A DNA stretch of 64,000 bases from contig NZ_JACYUY010000005.1 of NCBI RefSeq assembly GCF_014842025.1, positions 1 through 64,000 on the forward strand, given 5' to 3'. Source of the DNA: Massilia sp. CFBP 13721 (lineage in GTDB: Bacteria; Pseudomonadota; Gammaproteobacteria; Burkholderiales; Burkholderiaceae_D). Below, piece by piece: positions 1 through 9,440 of the stretch (position 1 is the first letter of the stretch; every line of letters starts with the position of its first letter). The position numbers and the translations under genes are program-made. Below the pieces are notes generated by a model. It saw only the letters and a program-made list of their open reading frames with translations, did no database searches and was not told the origin of the DNA.

Positions 1-35
1 GTCTGTTTGAACTCTTTCGTGTACTTCATACCGCT

Positions 36-59
36 CCAAAAGTTGTGCCCAACTTTTGG
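36..59. repeat. Perfect 9-bp-stem hairpin downstream of leuA
   Basis: CCAAAAGTT and AACTTTTGG pair across a 6-nt loop. There is no T-tract on either side, so it is not a standard intrinsic terminator. It is followed at 69-84 by a half-copy of the window's dispersed repeat (CTTGTGCCCACGCG), so the junction may be a composite of two repeat families. Function unknown. Confidence 0.45.
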
Positions 60-110
60 GGGTCAGTTCACTTGTGCCCACGCGCCACGCGGCTTATGCG
101 TGTCGAATCC

Positions 111-1655
111 TCACAACTGCGGATTCACCCGCTCCACCTTCGAGTGCAGCTTGTTCAGCCCCGACAGATACGCCTTGGCCGAGGCCACGACGATGTCCGG
201 ATCCGCTCCCACGCCGTTCACGATCCGCCCCTGGCGCGACAGGCGCATCGTCACCTCCCCTTGCGACTCGGTGCCGTTGCTGATGGCGTTGATCGAGAAC
301 AGGATCAGGTCGGCGCCGGTCTTGGCCTGGCTTTCGATGGCGTTCACCGTGGCGTCGACCGGGCCGTCGCCCGAGCCTTCGCAGGCGAATTCCTGGCCGT
401 CGATCGAGAATACGACGCGCGCATGCGGCAGTTCGCCGGTTTCGGAACGCTGCGCCAGCGAGACGAAGCGGAAGTACTCGCCCTCTTGCGCATGGTCTTC
501 GGCCGATACCAGCGCCATGATGTCTTCGTCGAAGATCTCGCTCTTGCGGTCGGCCAGTTCCTTGAAGCGGGCAAAGGCGGCGTTGACTTCGGCCTCGGAC
601 TCAAGCTCGATGCCGAGTTCCTGCAGGCGCGCCTTGAAGGCATTCCGGCCCGACAGCTTGCCCAGCACGATCTTGTTCGCGTGCCAGCCGACGTCTTCGG
701 CGCGCATGATCTCGTAGGTTTCGCGCGCCTTCAGGATGCCGTCCTGGTGGATTCCCGAGGCGTGGGCGAAGGCGTTCGCGCCGACCACCGCCTTGTTCGG
801 CTGCACCGCAAAGCCCGTGATCTGCGAGACCATTTTCGAGGCCGGCACGATTTGCGTGGTGTCGATGCCGACCGTGAGCTTGTAGTAGTCGGCGCGCGTG
901 CGCAGCGCCATCACGACTTCTTCCAGCGCCGTATTGCCGGCCCGTTCGCCGAGGCCGTTGATGGTGCATTCGATCTGGCGCGCGCCGCCAATCGCCACGC
1001 CGGCCAGCGAATTGGCGACCGCAAGCCCGAGGTCGTTATGGCAGTGCACCGACCAGATGGCCTTGTCGGAGTTGGGCACGCGTTCGCGCAGGCGGCGGAT
1101 GGTTTCGCCGAAGACTTCGGGCGTGGCGTAGCCGACCGTGTCGGGGAAGTTGATGGTGGTGGCGCCCTCGGCGATCACCGTTTCCAGCACGCGGCACAGG
1201 AAATCCTCGTTCGAGCGGCTGCCGTCTTCCGGGGAGAATTCGATGTCGTCGGTGTGGTTGCGCGCGTAGCGGATGGCCAGTTTGGCTTGCTCGAGCACCT
1301 GCTCGGGCTCCATGCGCAGCTTCATCTTCATGTGCAGCTCGGAGGTGGCGATGAAGGTGTGGATGCGCTTGCGCGCGGCCGGTTGCAGGGCTTCGGCGGC
1401 GCGGGCGATGTCGCGGTCGTTGGCGCGCGAGAGCGAGCAAATGGTGGAGTCGCGCACCGCGCTTGAGATCGCGCGGATGGCTTCGAAGTCGCCGGGAGAG
1501 GCGGCGGCGAAGCCGGCTTCGATGACGTCGACCCGCAGGCGTTCGAGCTGGCGCGCGATGCGGACTTTTTCGTCCTTGGTCATCGAGGCGCCGGGAGATT
1601 GCTCGCCGTCGCGCAGGGTGGTGTCGAAAATGATGAGGCGGTTAGGGTCGAACAT
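111..1655 (-). CDS. leuA: 2-isopropylmalate synthase
   Basis: First committed step of leucine synthesis: condenses acetyl-CoA with 2-oxoisovalerate to 2-isopropylmalate in the cytosol. The 514-residue product has the usual length of bacterial LeuA. The HMGL-like barrel opens with [14 protein letters not shown] near residues 10-23 (metal and substrate site). [13 protein letters not shown] around residue 205 gives the metal-binding His pair. The C-terminal 120 residues fit the leucine-binding LeuA dimer domain, so feedback inhibition is expected. The ATG at 1655 lies just before the conserved strand and needs no extension. It follows pssA by 52 nt on the same strand, near the ilv genes that supply its substrate. 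Confidence 0.96.
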   Translation of the reverse strand: MFDPNRLIIFDTTLRDGEQSPGASMTKDEKVRIARQLERLRVDVIEAGFAAASPGDFEAIRAISSAVRDSTICSLSRANDRDIARAAEALQPAARKRIHTFIATSELHMKMKLRMEPEQVLEQAKLAIRYARNHTDDIEFSPEDGSRSNEDFLCRVLETVIAEGATTINFPDTVGYATPEVFGETIRRLRERVPNSDKAIWSVHCHNDLGLAVANSLAGVAIGGARQIECTINGLGERAGNTALEEVVMALRTRADYYKLTVGIDTTQIVPASKMVSQITGFAVQPNKAVVGANAFAHASGIHQDGILKARETYEIMRAEDVGWHANKIVLGKLSGRNAFKARLQELGIELESEAEVNAAFARFKELADRKSEIFDEDIMALVSAEDHAQEGEYFRFVSLAQRSETGELPHARVVFSIDGQEFACEGSGDGPVDATVNAIESQAKTGADLILFSINAISNGTESQGEVTMRLSRQGRIVNGVGADPDIVVASAKAYLSGLNKLHSKVERVNPQL

Positions 1656-1707
1656 GGGTACTCCGTCAGCGCTTGTTGATGAACGAGCGCCGACGGTCCA
1701 CGGGACC

Positions 1708-2577
1708 CTAGCGGCGCTCGGCTTGATCGTTCTCGATCGGATCGTCGGTCGGGATAATGGAGACCCGCTTGCCCTTGGCGCGCTGGATCACGAACACCAC
1801 ATACCCCGACAAGCCGTAGACTACAAAAATCGGCCACAGGACTTTCGGCGGATCGATCGCCACCAGCGCAAAGGCCAGCGCGATCAGGAACACCACGATG
1901 AACGGTACCGACTTGCGGAAGTTCACGTCCTTGAAGCTGTAAAACGGCACGTTCGACACCATCGTCAGGCCGGCGAAGATGGCGATGCACCAGCTCACCC
2001 AGTCCACCTGGCGCGCGCTGATGTTGATGTCCGGGTCGGTCATGAACATGATGAAGCCGACCACCAGCGCCGCCGCCGCCGGGCTGGGCAAGCCCTGGAA
2101 GAAGCGCTTGTCCACCACCTCGATATTCGTGTTGAAACGCGCCAGCCGCAACGCCGCGCCGGCGCAGTACACGAAGGCGGCGATCCAGCCCAGTTTGCCG
2201 AGCCCGCGCAGCGACCACTCATAGATCACCAGCGCCGGCGCCGCGCCGAACGACACCATGTCCGACAAACTGTCGTACTGCGCACCGAACTCCGACTGCG
2301 TATTCGTCAGGCGCGCCACCCGGCCATCGAGCCCATCGAGAATCATCGCGATGAACACGGCCCAGCAGGCGTGCTCGAAGCGCTGGTTCATCGCCATCAC
2401 GATCGCGTAGAAACCGCAGAACAGCGCACCCGTCGTAAAAGCATTCGGCAACAAATAAATGCCGCGACCGCGTGGGCGGCCCTTGTCTTCCGCCCGGCGG
2501 CCGAAACGCTTCAGGCGGGAAAATCGTGGCGCACGGGGCGATGTTCCATTTTTCTTACGTCGTGGAAAGGCTGGCAT
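1708..2577 (-). CDS. pssA: CDP-diacylglycerol--serine O-phosphatidyltransferase
   Basis: Transfers the phosphatidyl group from CDP-diacylglycerol to L-serine, the entry to phosphatidylethanolamine synthesis; an inner-membrane enzyme. The CDP-alcohol phosphatidyltransferase signature DG-x2-AR-x8-G-x3-D-x3-D is complete at residues 84-106. About eight hydrophobic segments span residues 43-270. The first 38 residues are basic and arginine-rich, as in other betaproteobacterial PssA proteins. The C-terminal tail is charged. Length 289 residues. It lies between the SIMPL gene and leuA on the same strand; a pssA-leuA neighbourhood next to ilvBNC is common in Burkholderiales. Confidence 0.94.
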   Translation of the reverse strand: MPAFPRRKKNGTSPRAPRFSRLKRFGRRAEDKGRPRGRGIYLLPNAFTTGALFCGFYAIVMAMNQRFEHACWAVFIAMILDGLDGRVARLTNTQSEFGAQYDSLSDMVSFGAAPALVIYEWSLRGLGKLGWIAAFVYCAGAALRLARFNTNIEVVDKRFFQGLPSPAAAALVVGFIMFMTDPDINISARQVDWVSWCIAIFAGLTMVSNVPFYSFKDVNFRKSVPFIVVFLIALAFALVAIDPPKVLWPIFVVYGLSGYVVFVIQRAKGKRVSIIPTDDPIENDQAERR

Positions 2578-2716
2578 AAGGTTCCGTATTCAAGTAGTGA
2601 TCGCGCTGCTGGCTTCGAGCGCCGTTGCCCCCATTATAGAGGGGCACACGGCATGTTAGCGAACGGATACTATTGGATTTCAGCCAGCAAACGCGCAGGC
2701 TTGCCGGGATGAATCC

Positions 2717-3481
2717 TTACTTGAACTTCACTTTCCCAACCAATCGCATCTGCAGCGTGGTTTCTCCCGGTTCGAAACTCGGTTCCGGCATCGCGTCCGA
2801 CATTGGCGCAGGCGCGCCAGCGCGCATCATCATCGCCTTCTCGCTGCGGTCGCCCGCATAATTGCCCGACCCTTCAAAATCCACCGTATCGAGGATCGCA
2901 TCCGCCGGCTGGCGCCCCATCGCGCGCGCGATCGAGACGATGCGTTCGTTCAGATTGCGGTAGGTCTCGGCAATGCGGCGGTCGTCCAGCATCTTTTCGG
3001 TTGCCGGCGCCAGGCCGAAGTTGATGCCGTTGATCTGTAATACTTTCTGCGCCGCGGCTGCCGTCTTCGGCAGTTCGGCCAGGTTGGTCGTCTTCACCTC
3101 CAAATATTGACCGACGCGCCAGCCACTCGGCACGGGTTTTATTGGCGTGCGGCTCGCGGGTAGCGGCTGCACCGGCGGCTCCGGATAGACCGGGTAGGTG
3201 TAATAACCCTGGGTCTTCAGCTCGGCCTTCGGATCGGCGCGGCGCACGATCTCGGTGCCCTCCTTCATCTTGCGGTTGACGCGGGCTGCGGCCGCCGCCT
3301 TGTCCTTATCGAATTCTTCAACGGCGAAGGTGACGATCGCCTGGTCGTTGGCATGGCGCACTTCGCCATTGGCCGGGACGATGACCATGGTGCCGGCGGT
3401 AGACGCTGCCGGCTGGGTTTGCGCGCCGGCATGGCTGGCTGCCAGCAAGCTGGCGATGAGGACGAGTTTTGGAAGGGACAT
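2717..3481 (-). CDS. SIMPL (DUF541) domain periplasmic protein
   Basis: A 254-residue exported protein. It has a short signal peptide (hydrophobic stretch about residues 5-17, ending SHAGA-Q) and the SIMPL/DUF541 fold: an N-terminal strand with VPANGEVRHANDQAIVTF, then the region with INGINFGLAPATEKMLDDRRI. SIMPL proteins form large periplasmic or outer-membrane oligomers of uncertain role; stress and host-signalling links are reported for some family members. A proline-rich insert at about residues 115-140 is not typical of the core domain. It stands alone, with inverted repeats upstream (3605-3723). The precise function cannot be read from the sequence. Confidence 0.85.
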   Translation of the reverse strand: MSLPKLVLIASLLAASHAGAQTQPAASTAGTMVIVPANGEVRHANDQAIVTFAVEEFDKDKAAAAARVNRKMKEGTEIVRRADPKAELKTQGYYTYPVYPEPPVQPLPASRTPIKPVPSGWRVGQYLEVKTTNLAELPKTAAAAQKVLQINGINFGLAPATEKMLDDRRIAETYRNLNERIVSIARAMGRQPADAILDTVDFEGSGNYAGDRSEKAMMMRAGAPAPMSDAMPEPSFEPGETTLQMRLVGKVKFK

Positions 3482-3604
3482 GGTTTTCTCCGGGCTAAGT
3501 AAAAGTGACTTTACTTATACGATACCGTCGCGTTGCTTTCCGTCGTGATTTTGTAATGGAAAGTTGCATTTGATACCGTAGCCTGACGAACGCCGTCCTC
3601 CGCT

Positions 3605-3650
3605 GTAGGGTGGACCGGGCCACGAGAGGCGGGTTCTCCCGTCCACGCGT
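3605..3650. repeat. Dispersed palindromic repeat, long-tip variant
   Basis: Starts GTAGGGTGG and ends CCACGCGT, with an extended tip (accgggccacgagaggcggg...). The same long tip recurs at 22709-22752 and at the right end of 33282-33440, so it is a distinct subtype. It forms an inverted pair with 3694-3723. Confidence 0.75.
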
Positions 3651-3693
3651 TCACCTGGCTTGTCATCCAGCCCGGTGCGACTTCGAGCATGTC

Positions 3694-3723
3694 ACGCGTG
3701 GACGGCATAGCCGTCCACCCTAC
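3694..3723. repeat. Dispersed palindromic repeat (tip ACGGC/GCCGT)
   Basis: Reads ACGCGTGG...CCACCCTAC, in inverted orientation to the copy at 3605. The inner palindrome GGACGGCATAGCCGTCC is shared with 19449-19478 but not with most other copies. It sits 10 nt beyond the ilvC stop codon. Confidence 0.8.
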
Positions 3724-3732
3724 CTGCACTGT

Positions 3733-4782
<1,050 letters not shown>

Positions 4783-4838
4783 TTATGTGCCACGTGGGTG
4801 GCTGTTCATTTGTGCGGTTATTGGCTGCTCGACCTTCC

Positions 4839-4864
4839 CGCGTGGGCACAAGTGCCCACCCTAC
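4839..4864. repeat. Dispersed palindromic repeat (tip GCAC/GTGC)
   Basis: CGCGTGGGCACAAGTGCCCACCCTAC lies in the ilvN-ilvC spacer. It has the same arms as the other copies, with inner palindrome GGGCACAAGTGCCC, the tip also seen at 61867-61925. Confidence 0.8.
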
Positions 4865-4874
4865 GAAGTCAGGC

Positions 4875-4895
4875 GATTGGGGCGTAGCCCCAATC
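4875..4895. repeat. Perfect hairpin overlapping the ilvN stop codon
   Basis: GATTGGGGC and GCCCCAATC pair over a 3-nt loop. The ilvN stop (minus strand, 4894-4896) lies inside the stem. No T-tract follows in the ilv direction, so a role in mRNA stability or translational decoupling is as likely as termination. Inference only. Confidence 0.5.
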
Positions 4896-5385
4896 AGACC
4901 TTTAAAATTCGCTCGCCGCGGCCGATGCCGGAGCCGCCGGTACGGACGGTCTCGAGTATGGAGGCGCGGTCGATGGCGTCGATAAAGGCGTCAAGTTTGC
5001 TCTTGGCGCCGGTCAGTTCGATCGTGTAGCTCTTCTCCGTCACGTCGATGATGCGGCCGCGGAAGATGTCGGCGGTGCGCTTGATTTCCTCGCGCTCCTT
5101 GCCGACCGCCCGCACCTTGAGCAGCATGAGTTCGCGCTCGATGTGCTGGCCCTCGGTCAGGTCGACCACTTTCACCACTTCGATCAGGCGGTTCAGGTGC
5201 TTGGTGATCTGCTCGATGATGTCGTCAGAGCCGGAGGTCACGATCGTCATGCGCGACAGCGTCGCATCTTCGGTCGGCGCCACGGTCAGGGTTTCGATGT
5301 TGTAGCCGCGGGCTGAAAACAGGCCCACCACGCGCGACAGGGCGCCGGCTTCGTTCTCCAGGAGAACCGAGATGATGTGTCTCAT
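4894..5385 (-). CDS. ilvN: Acetolactate synthase small (regulatory) subunit
   Basis: Regulatory subunit of acetohydroxyacid synthase, which confers valine feedback control on IlvB. The 163-residue product has an N-terminal ACT domain (RHIISVLLENEAGALSRVVGLFSARGYNIETLTV, residues 2-36, with the ligand-binding loop) and a C-terminal ACT-like half. The length matches the IlvH/IlvN long form of proteobacteria. Its ATG follows the ilvB stop directly (TAAATG), so the two subunits are probably translationally coupled for stoichiometric synthesis. Confidence 0.95.
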   Translation of the reverse strand: MRHIISVLLENEAGALSRVVGLFSARGYNIETLTVAPTEDATLSRMTIVTSGSDDIIEQITKHLNRLIEVVKVVDLTEGQHIERELMLLKVRAVGKEREEIKRTADIFRGRIIDVTEKSYTIELTGAKSKLDAFIDAIDRASILETVRTGGSGIGRGERILKV

Positions 5386-7119
5386 TTACAGGTCCTCCGA
5401 GCCGAGCAGCATTTCAGACAGGCCCTTGCCGGCCTTGACCATCGGCCAGACGTTCTCGCTCTGGTCGGTGATGAAGTTCATGAACACGAGGCGGTCTTTC
5501 ATTCCGAATGCTTCCTTCAGCGAACCCTCGACGTCGGACGGCTTTTCGATGCGCATGCCGACGTGGCCATAAGCCTCGGCCAGCTTCTCGAAGTCCGGCA
5601 GCGAGTCCATGTACGACTCGGAATAGCGCGAACCATAGTCGATCTGCTGCCACTGGCGCACCATGCCGAGGAAGCGGTTGTTGAGCAGGATGATCTTCGG
5701 CGTCAGGTGGTATTGCTTGCAGGTGGCGAGCTCCTGGATGCACATCTGGATCGAGCCTTCGCCGGTGACGCAGGCGACCGTCGCATCCGGGTTCGCCATC
5801 TGCACGCCCATCGCATACGGCAGGCCGACGCCCATCGTGCCCAGGCCGCCGGAATTGATCCAGCGGCGCGGCTTGTCGAACGGGTAGTACTGGGCGGCCC
5901 ACATCTGGTGCTGGCCGACGTCGGAGGTGATGAAGGCGTCGCCATTCGTCACCTGCCACAGTTTTTCGATGACCGATTGCGGCTTGATGACGAGGCTCGA
6001 ATCCTCGTACTTCAGGCAATCGCGGCTGCGCCATTCCTCGATCTGCTTCCACCAGGCGGCGAGCGGCGCCGGATTGGCACGCGAAGTACCTGCGGCATCG
6101 AGCTGGGCCAGGAATTCGGTCAGCACTTCCTTGACGTTGCCGACGATCGGGATGTCGACCTTCACCCGCTTCGAGATCGACGAGGGATCGATGTCGATGT
6201 GGATGATCTTGCGCGGATGGCTGGCGAAGTGCTTCGGGTTGCCGATCACGCGGTCGTCGAAGCGGGCGCCGATCGCGATCAGCACGTCGCAGTGCTGCAT
6301 CGCCATGTTCGCTTCGTAGGTACCGTGCATGCCGGGCATGCCGACGAACTGCGCGCTGCTCGAGCGCGATCCGCCCAGGCCCATCAGCGTGTTGGTGACC
6401 GGCGCGCCGAGCTTGTCGACCAGGCGGTTCAGTTCGTTCGACGCATTGGCCAGGATCACGCCGCCGCCGGCATAGATCATCGGACGCTCGGCGGTTTGCA
6501 GCAGCTGCACGGCCTTGCGGATCTGGCCGGCGTGGCCCTTGTCGACCGGTTTATAGGAGCGCATCTCGATTTCGCGCGGATATTCGAACATGCACTTGTG
6601 CATGCTGATGTCCTTCGGGATATCGACCAGCACCGGACCCGGACGGCCGGTACGGGCAATGTAGAAGGCTTTCTTGATGGTGTTAGCCAGTTCCTTGACG
6701 TCCTTGACCAGGAAATTATGCTTGACCACGGGGCGGGTGATTCCGACCGTGTCGCATTCCTGGAAGGCATCCTGGCCGATCGCATGGCTCGGCACCTGGC
6801 CGCTGATCACCACCATCGGAATCGAATCCATGTAGGCGGTGGACAGGCCGGTGACGGCATTGGTGACGCCCGGACCGGAGGTGACGATGGCGACGCCGAC
6901 GGTGTTCGAACTGCGCGAATAGGCGTCTGCCGCATGGACGGCTGCCTGCTCGTGGCGCACCAGGACGTGCTGGAATTTGTCTTGCTGGAAGATGGCGTCG
7001 TAGATGTACAGCACTGCGCCGCCAGGATAGCCAAAGACGTGTTTCACGCCTTCCTCGGCCAGGCAACGGACGACGATTTCAGCACCGGTGATCGGCACTG
7101 ATGAAGCTTCGTTATTCAT
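5386..7119 (-). CDS. ilvB: Acetolactate synthase large (catalytic) subunit
   Basis: ThDP-, Mg2+- and FAD-dependent condensation of pyruvate with pyruvate or 2-oxobutyrate; first common step of branched-chain amino-acid synthesis. 577 residues. The N-terminal PYR domain carries the catalytic Glu in HEQAAVHAADAYSR (around residue 55). The central FAD-binding region follows, then the C-terminal PP domain with the ThDP motif VTGEGSIQMCIQEL...NNRFLGM, whose GDG is replaced by GEG. It heads a likely ilvB-ilvN(-ilvC) operon. The 450 nt upstream may hold a leader or promoter, but I could not define an attenuator. Confidence 0.96.
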   Translation of the reverse strand: MNNEASSVPITGAEIVVRCLAEEGVKHVFGYPGGAVLYIYDAIFQQDKFQHVLVRHEQAAVHAADAYSRSSNTVGVAIVTSGPGVTNAVTGLSTAYMDSIPMVVISGQVPSHAIGQDAFQECDTVGITRPVVKHNFLVKDVKELANTIKKAFYIARTGRPGPVLVDIPKDISMHKCMFEYPREIEMRSYKPVDKGHAGQIRKAVQLLQTAERPMIYAGGGVILANASNELNRLVDKLGAPVTNTLMGLGGSRSSSAQFVGMPGMHGTYEANMAMQHCDVLIAIGARFDDRVIGNPKHFASHPRKIIHIDIDPSSISKRVKVDIPIVGNVKEVLTEFLAQLDAAGTSRANPAPLAAWWKQIEEWRSRDCLKYEDSSLVIKPQSVIEKLWQVTNGDAFITSDVGQHQMWAAQYYPFDKPRRWINSGGLGTMGVGLPYAMGVQMANPDATVACVTGEGSIQMCIQELATCKQYHLTPKIILLNNRFLGMVRQWQQIDYGSRYSESYMDSLPDFEKLAEAYGHVGMRIEKPSDVEGSLKEAFGMKDRLVFMNFITDQSENVWPMVKAGKGLSEMLLGSEDL

Positions 7120-7564
7120 GAATCATTCCTTTCAAGACCCAGAGGGAGTTTGATCGGATGCCCGTTCCTAACGAAATACGGTTTACCCCACAGCGCTGTC
7201 AGCTTCCCTTCTTTCTGCGGTCACGTCGAACTCCCGGATATCCATTGATACCCTTTGGAACGGCGCTGGGCGCAACTCGTTTGGCTGAGTGTCTGTAGCG
7301 GCTCGACGCATCTCTCGCGCTTGTGGCGCGGGTTGGAGCAAACTGCCTACAAATGAAAGCGTGTCATTGCCGAACAGGCCTTGTGTGCCGGTCTGGCTGA
7401 CGGTGAAGCTTTGGGGGTGCAAAGCGTGAAGAACACCTTACTGCGTTGCACCATTTTGGTCAAGATAAAAAATTGAAAAGAGAATATGCACCGGTTGGGT
7501 GCGTATAGGCGGGGGATCGTGCGGTGCAGCGATGAGGTTGGCGCAGGCGGTATGCGGGCGGTGA
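7120..7564. other. Intergenic region upstream of ilvB
   Basis: A stretch of 445 nt without a supported gene. A 79-codon frame (7183-7422, minus) exists but has no recognisable domain, no clear ribosome-binding site, and looks like chance. The region probably contains the ilvB promoter and 5' leader. I could not identify an attenuator, leader peptide rich in Val/Leu/Ile codons, or terminator hairpin. Confidence 0.4.
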
Positions 7565-7591
7565 ACGCGTGGAGTCAGGACTCCACCCTAC
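7565..7591. repeat. Dispersed palindromic repeat (tip AGTC/GACT)
   Basis: ACGCGTGGAGTCAGGACTCCACCCTAC; the left member of an inverted pair with 7643-7669, about 50 nt apart. It lies between the ABC permease end and the ilvB upstream region. Confidence 0.8.
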
Positions 7592-7642
7592 GGTACGCAG
7601 CGGCCAACGGTAATTGGATCTTGCAACGGACGGTCGAGCACC

Positions 7643-7669
7643 GTAGGGTGGACTCCCGAGTCCACGCGT
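7643..7669. repeat. Dispersed palindromic repeat (tip ACTC/GAGT)
   Basis: GTAGGGTGGACTCCCGAGTCCACGCGT; the right member of the inverted pair starting at 7565. The two members carry different tips, so the pair is not a simple duplication. Confidence 0.8.
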
Positions 7670-7709
7670 ACGTGCAGCGGTGAACCACCACCGCCTGAAC
7701 TCGCCACTA

Positions 7710-8597
7710 TCAGCGCTCCATCCCCCACTTGCGCACGGTCACCCGTTCCAGCGTCTGGAACACGATATTCTCCACCGCCAGCCCGATGATGATCACCGCC
7801 GCCAGCCCGGCGAACACCTTGTCCGTGAACAGCTCGTTGCGGCTCTGGAAAATGAACCAGCCCAGCCCGCCCTGCCCCGACGTGGTGCCGAACACCAGCT
7901 CGGCGGCGATCAGCGTGCGCCAGGCGAAGGCCCAGCCGATTTTCAGGCCCGACAGGATCGCCGGCAACGCCGCCGGAATCAGGATCTGCAGCACGAAGCG
8001 CAGGCCGTTGATGCCGTAGTTGCGCCCCGCCATGCGCAGCGTCTCCGGCACCGCGCGAAAACCCGCGCTGGCGTTCAGGGTCAGCGGCCACAGCACCGAA
8101 TGCATCAGCACCATGATCAGGCTGCCTTTACCGAGCCCGAACCACAGCAGCGCCAGCGGCAGCAAGGCGATCGCCGGCAGCGGGTTGAACATCGAGGTCA
8201 GCGTCTCGATCAGTTCGCGCCCGACGCGGTTCGACACCGCCAGCCAGGTCAGCAGGAAAGCGCCGGCCACGCCCATCAGGTAGCCCTGCGTCAGCACGGC
8301 GAACGACATGCCGATATAGCCGAACAGCTCGCCCGAGACGATGCCGTCGACCAGCGCCCTGCCCGTCTGCAATGCGGTCGGCAGCAGCAGGTCGTTGTCG
8401 TACCAGCGTGCCAGCAGCTCCCAGATCACGGCCAGCACCAGCAGCATGCCGGCCTTGCGCAGCCAGGCGTAACCGGTGAAGAGCGAAAAGCCGGGCGCGG
8501 CGGTATGCACCTGCGCGGCTGCGACGCCACCGACGGAAGGCGCCGCCAGCGCCAGCTCATATTCGGGACGAATCGGGGGATCTCGGAAAGCGTTCAT
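7710..8597 (-). CDS. ABC transporter permease, SsuC/TauC type
   Basis: Inner-membrane channel subunit of a nitrate/sulfonate/taurine-class importer. I chose the ATG at 8597 (MNAFRDPPIRP), which overlaps the ATPase stop as ATGA; an upstream in-frame extension would run inside the ATPase gene. About six membrane segments from residue 50 on, including AGMLLVLAVIWELLARW. The EAA-type cytoplasmic loop is VPETLRMAGRNYGINGLRFVLQILIPAALPAILSGLKIGWAFAW. 295 residues, slightly long at the N terminus. Last gene of the TauD-binding protein-ATPase-permease operon, so substrate uptake and oxidation are probably linked. Confidence 0.9.
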   Translation of the reverse strand: MNAFRDPPIRPEYELALAAPSVGGVAAAQVHTAAPGFSLFTGYAWLRKAGMLLVLAVIWELLARWYDNDLLLPTALQTGRALVDGIVSGELFGYIGMSFAVLTQGYLMGVAGAFLLTWLAVSNRVGRELIETLTSMFNPLPAIALLPLALLWFGLGKGSLIMVLMHSVLWPLTLNASAGFRAVPETLRMAGRNYGINGLRFVLQILIPAALPAILSGLKIGWAFAWRTLIAAELVFGTTSGQGGLGWFIFQSRNELFTDKVFAGLAAVIIIGLAVENIVFQTLERVTVRKWGMER

Positions 8598-9439
8598 GCG
8601 TGTACAGTCAAAGGTGCGGGGTGGGACGGCGCCAGGGCCGGCGCGGCCTCGAACAGCAGGCGGTGAATGCGTTCGTTGGCCGCCTGGAATTCGACGCTGC
8701 CGGCGCTGCCCAGGTCGAACTGGTGGCTGTTGAGCTCGGCACGGACGCGGCCCGGGTGCGGGCTCAGCAGCAGGATGCGGTTGCCGACCACCAGCGCTTC
8801 CTCGATCGAGTGGGTCACGAACAGCATCGTGAAGCCGATCTCTTCCCACAGGATTTGCAACTGCTCCTGCATCGTCCGGCGAGTGAGCGCGTCGAGCGCG
8901 GCGAAGGGCTCGTCCATCAGCAGGATTTCCGGCTGCATGGCCAGTGCGCGCGCGATCGCCACGCGCGCCTTCATCCCGCCCGACAGGGTGTGCGGGTAGG
9001 CATCGGCAAAGCGGGCCAGCCCGACCTTGCCCAGCCAGTGGCGGGCGCGCTCGCGGGCCTCGGGCTTCTTCATGCCGCCCGCCAGCAGCGGGAACATGAC
9101 GTTGTTCTCGACCGTCTTCCAGGGCGGCAGCTGGTCGAATTCCTGGAATACGACGATGCGGTCCGGCCCCGGTCCGATGATCGGCTTGCCACCGAGGCGC
9201 AGGCTGCCGGCGCGCGGCGCGATGAAGCCGCCCACGGCTTTCAGCAGGGTCGACTTGCCGCAGCCCGAGGGGCCGAGCAGCACGAAGCGGTCGCCGCGGT
9301 GCACGTCGAAGCTGACGTTTTCGGTGGCGCGCACTGTGCCTTGCGCGCCGGCGTATTCGATCGTCACGTGCTCGGCACGCAGCAAGGGGCCCTGGGGCGG
9401 CACGACCTGCAGAGGAGGCACGCTTGTATCAACTCGCAT
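8594..9439 (-). CDS. ABC transporter ATP-binding protein, SsuB/TauB type
   Basis: Energises the importer. Walker A GPSGCGKSTLLKA at about residues 55-67, Q-loop VFQEFDQLPPWKTV, signature LSGGMKARVAIARAL, Walker B ILLMDEPFAALDALTR and the switch His in FVTHSIEEAL are all present. I chose the ATG at 9439 (MRVDTSVPPLQ), 1 nt from the preceding stop; a longer frame to 9514 would overlap the binding-protein gene. 281 residues. Overlaps the permease start by 4 nt (ATGA). Confidence 0.92.
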   Translation of the reverse strand: MRVDTSVPPLQVVPPQGPLLRAEHVTIEYAGAQGTVRATENVSFDVHRGDRFVLLGPSGCGKSTLLKAVGGFIAPRAGSLRLGGKPIIGPGPDRIVVFQEFDQLPPWKTVENNVMFPLLAGGMKKPEARERARHWLGKVGLARFADAYPHTLSGGMKARVAIARALAMQPEILLMDEPFAALDALTRRTMQEQLQILWEEIGFTMLFVTHSIEEALVVGNRILLLSPHPGRVRAELNSHQFDLGSAGSVEFQAANERIHRLLFEAAPALAPSHPAPLTVHA

Positions 9440-9440
9440 C

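Noticed and set aside
45..1466. A 473-codon open frame on the plus strand antisense to leuA
   Set aside because: High-GC antisense shadow: composition is His/Arg/Gly-rich with no domain, and leuA on the other strand is unambiguous. Similar long shadows over ilvC, ilvB, hscA, iscS, hflK, der and the kinases were dropped for the same reason.
7183..7422. 79-codon frame upstream of ilvB
   Set aside because: No recognisable motif, poor start context and no leader-peptide character; treated as non-coding leader or promoter region.
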